Source: JABFXX01 sp964419605 (GTDB lineage: Bacteria; Myxococcota_A; Polyangia; Haliangiales; Haliangiaceae). From it: 9,630 nt of DNA. Shown in pieces: positions 6,485 to 9,630 of the stretch (positions are counted from its first letter, which is position 1; every line of letters begins with the position of its first letter). The stretch lies in the NCBI GenBank assembly GCA_964419605.1, contig CAYQQM010000126.1:1-9630 (forward strand), read 5' to 3'. The translations under genes were made by a program, and so were the position numbers. Below the pieces are notes generated by a model, which saw only the letters and a list, made by a program, of their open reading frames with translations, was not told where the DNA came from and did no database searches.

Positions 6485-6510
6485 TCAGCCGCTCCGGCCA
6501 GCGGATCGCT
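6459..6510. repeat. Tandem 20-base repeat, about 2.6 copies
   Basis: Copies at 6459-6478 and 6479-6498 agree at 17 of 20 positions, both beginning CAGCGGT and ending CCGGC; a third copy starts CAGCGG at 6499 and fades after about 12 bases. The array sits in the 300-base gap between the RluA-family gene and rarA and ends about 100 bases before the rarA start. The rest of the gap (6314-6613) shows only the relic above and no convincing promoter. Confidence 0.7.
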
Positions 6511-6613
6511 ACTTCAGCCGACAACATCTAGGGACCTGTGCCACGGTCCGTAATACGTCGATCGGCGTGGGCAAACCGGTTGAGCGACGCGAGCTTCGGA
6601 GCTATCAAGCGTC

Positions 6614-7954
6614 GTGGACCTGTTTTCGCACAGCGCTCGGCAGCGCAGCGTAGGCCAACCATTGGCTGAACGCATGCGCCCGCGGTCGGTGGCAGAAGTT
6701 GTGGGTCAGGGCCATCTGATCGGACCTGGCAAGATCCTCGCCGAGTTGTCTCCTGATCGTACCTTGCCTTCCCTGATCTTGTGGGGACCACCAGGCACGG
6801 GGAAGACCACGTTGGCCCGTTTGCTCGGCGAGGCGGTTCGCGCAGACGTGATCGCCCTATCAGCCGTCGACGCTGGAGTAAAAGACATTCGAGACGCGGT
6901 TGCCAACGCTGCGCTACGGCGCGACCAGTACGGCGTACGAACACTGTTGTTCATCGACGAGGTTCATCGGTTTAGCAAGACCCAACAGGATGCGCTGCTG
7001 CCTCACGTCGAGTTGGGCACCGTGACGTTGGTCGGTGCCACTACGGAAAACCCTAGCTTTGGCGTGGTCAGTGCACTCCTGTCGCGTTGCCGAGTCGTTC
7101 GTCTGGAAGCGCTTTCCGAGGACGCCCTAACCGCACTCGCGCACCGCGCGCTAGGGGATAGCGAACGCGGACTGGCACGGCTTGGCGCGACAATGGACCC
7201 GACAGTGACTGCGCAGCTGATCGCTGCGTCGTCAGGTGATGCCCGTCGAATGTACTCGATCCTCGAAGTGGCGGCTGACCTCGCACGTCGGTCGACCAGC
7301 AGCGGTGAAGGCGTCGCAATCGCCTTGGAGCATGTGGCAGAGGCAGCCCAAGGCAAGAGCCTACTCTACGACAAGGCCGGCGATGAGCATTACGGCGTTG
7401 TGAGCGTGTTCATCAAGAGCATGCGCGGTTCGGATCCCGATGCTGCGGTGTATTGGATGACTCGTATGCTGGAGGCAGGTGAGGATCCGCGCTTCGTGTT
7501 GCGCCGCATGGTCATCTTTGCGAGCGAAGACGTTGGCAATGCCGATCCCCAGGCCCTAGGCGTCGCTGTCGCTGCGCTCCACGCGTTCGAACTGGTCGGC
7601 CTACCAGAGGGAGCACTCGCCATGACGCAGGCGGTTACCTATCTGTCGCTCGCTCCGAAGTCGAACGCCGCGTTGACGAGCTACGCAGCAGCTCGCAGAC
7701 TCGTCCGCGACTATGGCGCGTTGCCCGTACCGGTGAGATTTCGACCTGGCTCAACAGCCATCGATCGCGCGATAGGACACGGTCAAGGCTACAAATATCC
7801 GCACGACTTCGAGGGACACTATGTCCCGGAAGATTACCTCCCCGAACCGATTCAGGGAGTTCCAGTGTACACACCTTCGAGCTCGGGATTTGAGACCGAG
7901 TTGGCCGACCGAAAGACCGAGCTGGATCGAAAACGCAAATCGTTCAAGGAGTAG
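6614..7954 (+). CDS. rarA: Replication-associated recombination protein RarA (MgsA) AAA ATPase
   Basis: RarA is a tetrameric clamp-loader-like ATPase related to RuvB and eukaryotic WRNIP1; it acts at stalled or gapped replication forks with SSB. The 446-residue product starts MDLFS as in the family, then has PLAERMRPRSVAEVVGQ, Walker A GPPGTGKTT (58-66), Walker B LLFIDEVHRFSKTQQD (111-126), sensor-1 region LVGATTENPSF and the SRC segment, sensor-2 region SSGDARR, then the tetramerisation C-terminus ending GYKYPHDFEGHYVPEDYLP and a charged tail. Length is normal. Start is GTG at 6614-6616, chosen because VDLF matches the family N-terminus; a GGAG (6598-6601) lies 12 bases upstream, a long spacing. 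ATG 6674 would delete conserved sequence. It is apparently monocistronic and converges on the DUF167 gene, 47 bases away. Confidence 0.96.
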   Translation: MDLFSHSARQRSVGQPLAERMRPRSVAEVVGQGHLIGPGKILAELSPDRTLPSLILWGPPGTGKTTLARLLGEAVRADVIALSAVDAGVKDIRDAVANAALRRDQYGVRTLLFIDEVHRFSKTQQDALLPHVELGTVTLVGATTENPSFGVVSALLSRCRVVRLEALSEDALTALAHRALGDSERGLARLGATMDPTVTAQLIAASSGDARRMYSILEVAADLARRSTSSGEGVAIALEHVAEAAQGKSLLYDKAGDEHYGVVSVFIKSMRGSDPDAAVYWMTRMLEAGEDPRFVLRRMVIFASEDVGNADPQALGVAVAALHAFELVGLPEGALAMTQAVTYLSLAPKSNAALTSYAAARRLVRDYGALPVPVRFRPGSTAIDRAIGHGQGYKYPHDFEGHYVPEDYLPEPIQGVPVYTPSSSGFETELADRKTELDRKRKSFKE

Positions 7955-8001
7955 GTTCACGTTCGGGTCGCCGCCGCGTGCAACCGGGAATTTGGCGTTG
8001 C

Positions 8002-8313
8002 TCACTTCGCTTTGCGGGAGAGAACCGCGCGTGCCAGCCGCTCGATCACCTCTGCCTCGGAAACGCCGGTTGCCACGACCATTTTGCGTTTGGACGCTCC
8101 ACCAAGAGCAACCTGTAGCGCGCTTGGGGGAGCCGATATCGCCTGTGCGAGAACAGCAATCAGCTCGGCATTGGCGGCGCCGTCGACAGGGGGAGCTGCA
8201 ACCGAGACAGTCACTCTCAAGCCGTCTGCTTGCAAAATGCGACTCTTCCTTGCCCGCGGCTTCGCGTACACCGTAATTCGCACAGGTTCGGCCGCACGCC
8301 TTTGCACACTCAT
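8002..8313 (-). CDS. yggU: DUF167/YggU family protein
   Basis: This 103-residue protein belongs to the small alpha/beta DUF167 (YggU) family of unknown function, widespread in bacteria and eukaryotes. Seen: the strand VRITVYAKPRARKSRI, the hallmark VSVAAPPVDGAANAELI (about 36-52), then LGGASKRKMVVATG and a final helix. Start is ATG at 8311-8313 with a strong GGAGG (8321-8325) seven bases upstream. It lies 14 bases after the smpB stop on the same strand, so the two are probably cotranscribed. Homologues often neighbour yggS/yggT; here it has moved beside smpB. It ends convergent with rarA; the 47-base gap shows no clear terminator. Confidence 0.92.
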   Translation of the reverse strand: MSVQRRAAEPVRITVYAKPRARKSRILQADGLRVTVSVAAPPVDGAANAELIAVLAQAISAPPSALQVALGGASKRKMVVATGVSEAEVIERLARAVLSRKAK

Positions 8314-8327
8314 CCCGGAGCCTCCAC

Positions 8328-8798
8328 TTACCGAGCCCGCTTGATCGCGCGATCGATCTCGCGCTGGTCGTCCGCCTGCTTCTTTGCCGCGCGTTTGTCA
8401 TGCTGCTTCTTGTGGGTGACGAGTCCCAATTCGACCTTAACGCGATGGCCCTTAAAGTAGAGCGCCAGCGGAATCAGCGTATAGCCCTTGATCTGCGTCT
8501 TGGTCGCCAGCTTGTTGATCTCGTGTTTGTGCAGGAGCAGCCGACGAGGACGCGCAACTTCGTGTCCCCAACGGTTGGCCTGCGAGTACTCCCGGATCTG
8601 CACCCCATGAAGGAGGGCTTGGCCTTTTCGGATTTCGACCCAACCGTCTGCCAGAACTACGTGCGCTGCGCGCAGGCTCTTTACCTCCGAGCCGACGAGT
8701 GCAACACCCGCCTCGATCTTGTCGTCGATCGTGTACTCGTGAGTCGCCTTGCGATGGGTCGCTATGACTTTCGTCACATCACTCGCTGCAGCGCGCAT
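8328..8798 (-). CDS. smpB: SsrA-binding protein SmpB
   Basis: SmpB binds tmRNA and brings it to stalled ribosomes for trans-translation. The 156-residue basic product has the family motifs in order: HRKATHEYTI near 15-24, AGVALVGSEVKSLR, NRWGHEVARPRRLLLHKHEI, KGYTLIPLALYFKGHRVKVELGL, and the Lys/Arg-rich C-terminal tail HDKRAAKK...REIDRAIKR that enters the mRNA channel. Length is typical. Start is ATG at 8796-8798 with GGAG (8806-8809) seven bases upstream; GTG directly before it (8799-8801) would be only four bases from that site. No tmRNA gene was recognised in the window, although ssrA often lies near smpB. Confidence 0.97.
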   Translation of the reverse strand: MRAAASDVTKVIATHRKATHEYTIDDKIEAGVALVGSEVKSLRAAHVVLADGWVEIRKGQALLHGVQIREYSQANRWGHEVARPRRLLLHKHEINKLATKTQIKGYTLIPLALYFKGHRVKVELGLVTHKKQHDKRAAKKQADDQREIDRAIKRAR

Positions 8799-8801
8799 CA
8801 C

Positions 8802-8974
8802 CGCACTCCAATGTTCGGGCGGCGACGGCAGATCCGATGTGGTGTGCGCACCAGCCAGGCGTAGCAGAAGTACGGTGTCGCGGCAGCAAAACCTGTGAAA
8901 GATCGGCTATTTCCGAATGGCTAGCCGAGCGATCGATCCAGGGCTAGGCTTGTACCAAGCCGCAGGAGATTTCT
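8802..8974. promoter_or_regulatory. Divergent smpB / lipoprotein control region with two inverted repeats
   Basis: This 173-base stretch separates the divergent smpB and lipoprotein starts. It contains a seven-base perfect inverted repeat, TCGGCTA (8903-8909) and TAGCCGA (8922-8928), with a 12-base spacer. It also contains a compact hairpin, GGCTTG-TAC-CAAGCC (8947-8961), that ends two bases before the AGGAG ribosome site (8964-8968) of the lipoprotein gene. No clear sigma-70 -35/-10 pair was found. Both repeats are read directly; a regulatory function is inferred from position. Confidence 0.45.
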
Positions 8975-9505
8975 ATGAGAATCGTTTGGTTAGCTGGGTT
9001 CATCATGGTCGGTGCTTGCTACTACAGAGATCCCTACGTTTCGGCGCAATACAGCGTGGGCTATGGATACGGCTACGCAACGCCCTCGATGGCCTACGTC
9101 GGCCCTGGCGTGCAGGTGGTGATGGACTACGACTACCCGGTGTTTTTCAGCGACGGCTACTATTGGCGCTACGACAGCGGCCTCTGGTACCGATCGGGGT
9201 TCTACAATCGCGGTTGGGCAGTAAGCTACGATGTCCCTTATGCAGTGCGCGGCATCTCTCGTCCCGAAGGATACGTGCGCTATCGCGGCGATTCTGGATA
9301 CCGCCCGAATCAGAACTGGGGCCGGAGAGTTCCTGCGAACCCGGGCGTTCAGGCGTACGGCGGCGGCTCTACATACCGCCCTAGTCCGCCCGTTTACCGC
9401 TCCAGCCCGCCCGTTTACCGCTCCAGCCCGCCCGCGTATCGAGGCAATGGAGGGGGCGGGTTTCGCGGTGGCCCCTCCGGTCCGGTGATTCGCGATCATC
9501 GGTAG
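8975..9505 (+). CDS. Small Tyr/Gly-rich probable lipoprotein of unknown function
   Basis: The 176-residue product is predicted to be exported. It begins MRIVWLAGFIMVGAC, a very short hydrophobic signal ending in a lipobox-like VGAC (Cys15), so it is probably lipid-anchored; a non-lipidated export or a membrane-anchored form is possible. After Cys15 comes a Tyr/Gly-rich stretch (16-45), then an aromatic domain (about 51-104) with DYPVFFSDGYYWRYDSGLWYR, FYNRGW and VPYAVRGISRP-YVRYR, then a Pro/Ser/Tyr repeat (134-154) and a Gly-rich tail. The aromatic block resembles small uncharacterised envelope proteins of myxobacterial type; I know no assigned function. The start is well supported by AGGAG (8964-8968) six bases before ATG. 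An equally long open frame on the opposite strand is a shadow of this gene. No partner gene is visible nearby. Confidence 0.8.
   Translation: MRIVWLAGFIMVGACYYRDPYVSAQYSVGYGYGYATPSMAYVGPGVQVVMDYDYPVFFSDGYYWRYDSGLWYRSGFYNRGWAVSYDVPYAVRGISRPEGYVRYRGDSGYRPNQNWGRRVPANPGVQAYGGGSTYRPSPPVYRSSPPVYRSSPPAYRGNGGGGFRGGPSGPVIRDHR
9374..9436 (+). repeat. Three tandem 21-base coding repeats in the lipoprotein gene
   Basis: Units 9374-9394, 9395-9415 and 9416-9436 encode YRPSPPV, YRSSPPV and YRSSPPA. Units two and three differ only in the last two bases, suggesting a recent duplication, while unit one has diverged more. The repeat sits between the aromatic domain and the Gly-rich tail, where copy number could vary between strains without a frameshift. 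Confidence 0.85.
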
Positions 9506-9630
9506 CCGTCCGCGCCTCACTTAGGGTCCTCGAACGAGAAAGTCGATCGTTCTCGCAGCCGATGCATCGCAGCTGGCTTCGTTGCCGGCTCCGGTCCTCG
9601 GGTCACATCCGTCGAGGATGCTCCCCTCCG

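Noticed and set aside
8990..9520. Minus-strand 176-codon open frame over the lipoprotein gene
   Set aside because: Mirror of the real gene; Ala/Arg/Val-rich with repeat-derived sequence and no supporting ribosome site, whereas the plus strand has AGGAG and a signal peptide.
9535..9555. CGAGAA/TTCTCG hairpin as a terminator after the lipoprotein gene
   Set aside because: Six weak pairs, a nine-base loop, a competing GAACGA/TCGTTC fold and no T tract.

Overview
This GC-rich window (roughly 60% G+C by eye) carries mostly housekeeping genes from what looks like a Gram-negative bacterium, probably a deltaproteobacterium or myxobacterium in the broad sense. The taxonomic guess rests on high G+C, frequent GTG starts, a Tyr/Gly-rich short lipoprotein, and relics of COG1373-type ATPase and four-helix-bundle genes; it is inference only. 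No tRNA, rRNA, CRISPR array, intact insertion sequence or intact phage gene was seen.

Layout. (1) 1-908, plus strand: C-terminal 302 residues of a CoA-acylating methylmalonate-semialdehyde dehydrogenase (mmsA). (2) 909-1379: a 471-base, locally AT-rich gap with no intact gene. It holds a broken, frameshifted, internally deleted relic of an AAA ATPase with a DUF4143-type (COG1373) C-terminal domain, including a 59-codon fragment ending at 1342. (3) 1380-5128, minus strand: maf, yggS, a 227-base gap, then ruvC, ruvA and ruvB. maf/yggS and ruvC/ruvA each overlap by a four-base GTGA. (4) 5129-5239: short divergent control region. (5) 5240-6313, plus: RluA-family pseudouridine synthase. (6) 6314-6613: 300-base gap with a tandem 20-mer and a probable four-helix-bundle protein relic on the minus strand. 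(7) 6614-7954, plus: rarA, a RuvB-related clamp-loader-like AAA ATPase. (8) 8002-8798, minus: smpB followed by a DUF167/YggU gene. (9) 8975-9505, plus: a small Tyr/Gly-rich probable lipoprotein with a three-copy 21-base repeat, preceded by a neat hairpin next to its ribosome binding site.

How the genes fit together: ruvC-ruvA-ruvB encode the complete Holliday-junction branch migration and resolution machine, and rarA nearby acts at stalled forks. maf (nucleotide pyrophosphatase) and yggS (PLP homeostasis) are probably cotranscribed upstream of ruv. smpB serves trans-translation. The RluA enzyme modifies structured RNA. mmsA belongs to valine/propanoate catabolism and the lipoprotein to the envelope, unrelated to the rest.

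I found no convincing new multi-gene system. The most noteworthy observations are the decayed COG1373-type ATPase, a strong excess of the hexamer CGATCG across the window (about 27 by hand count against about 3 expected from composition), the four-helix-bundle relic, and the unusual lipoprotein with its leader hairpin.
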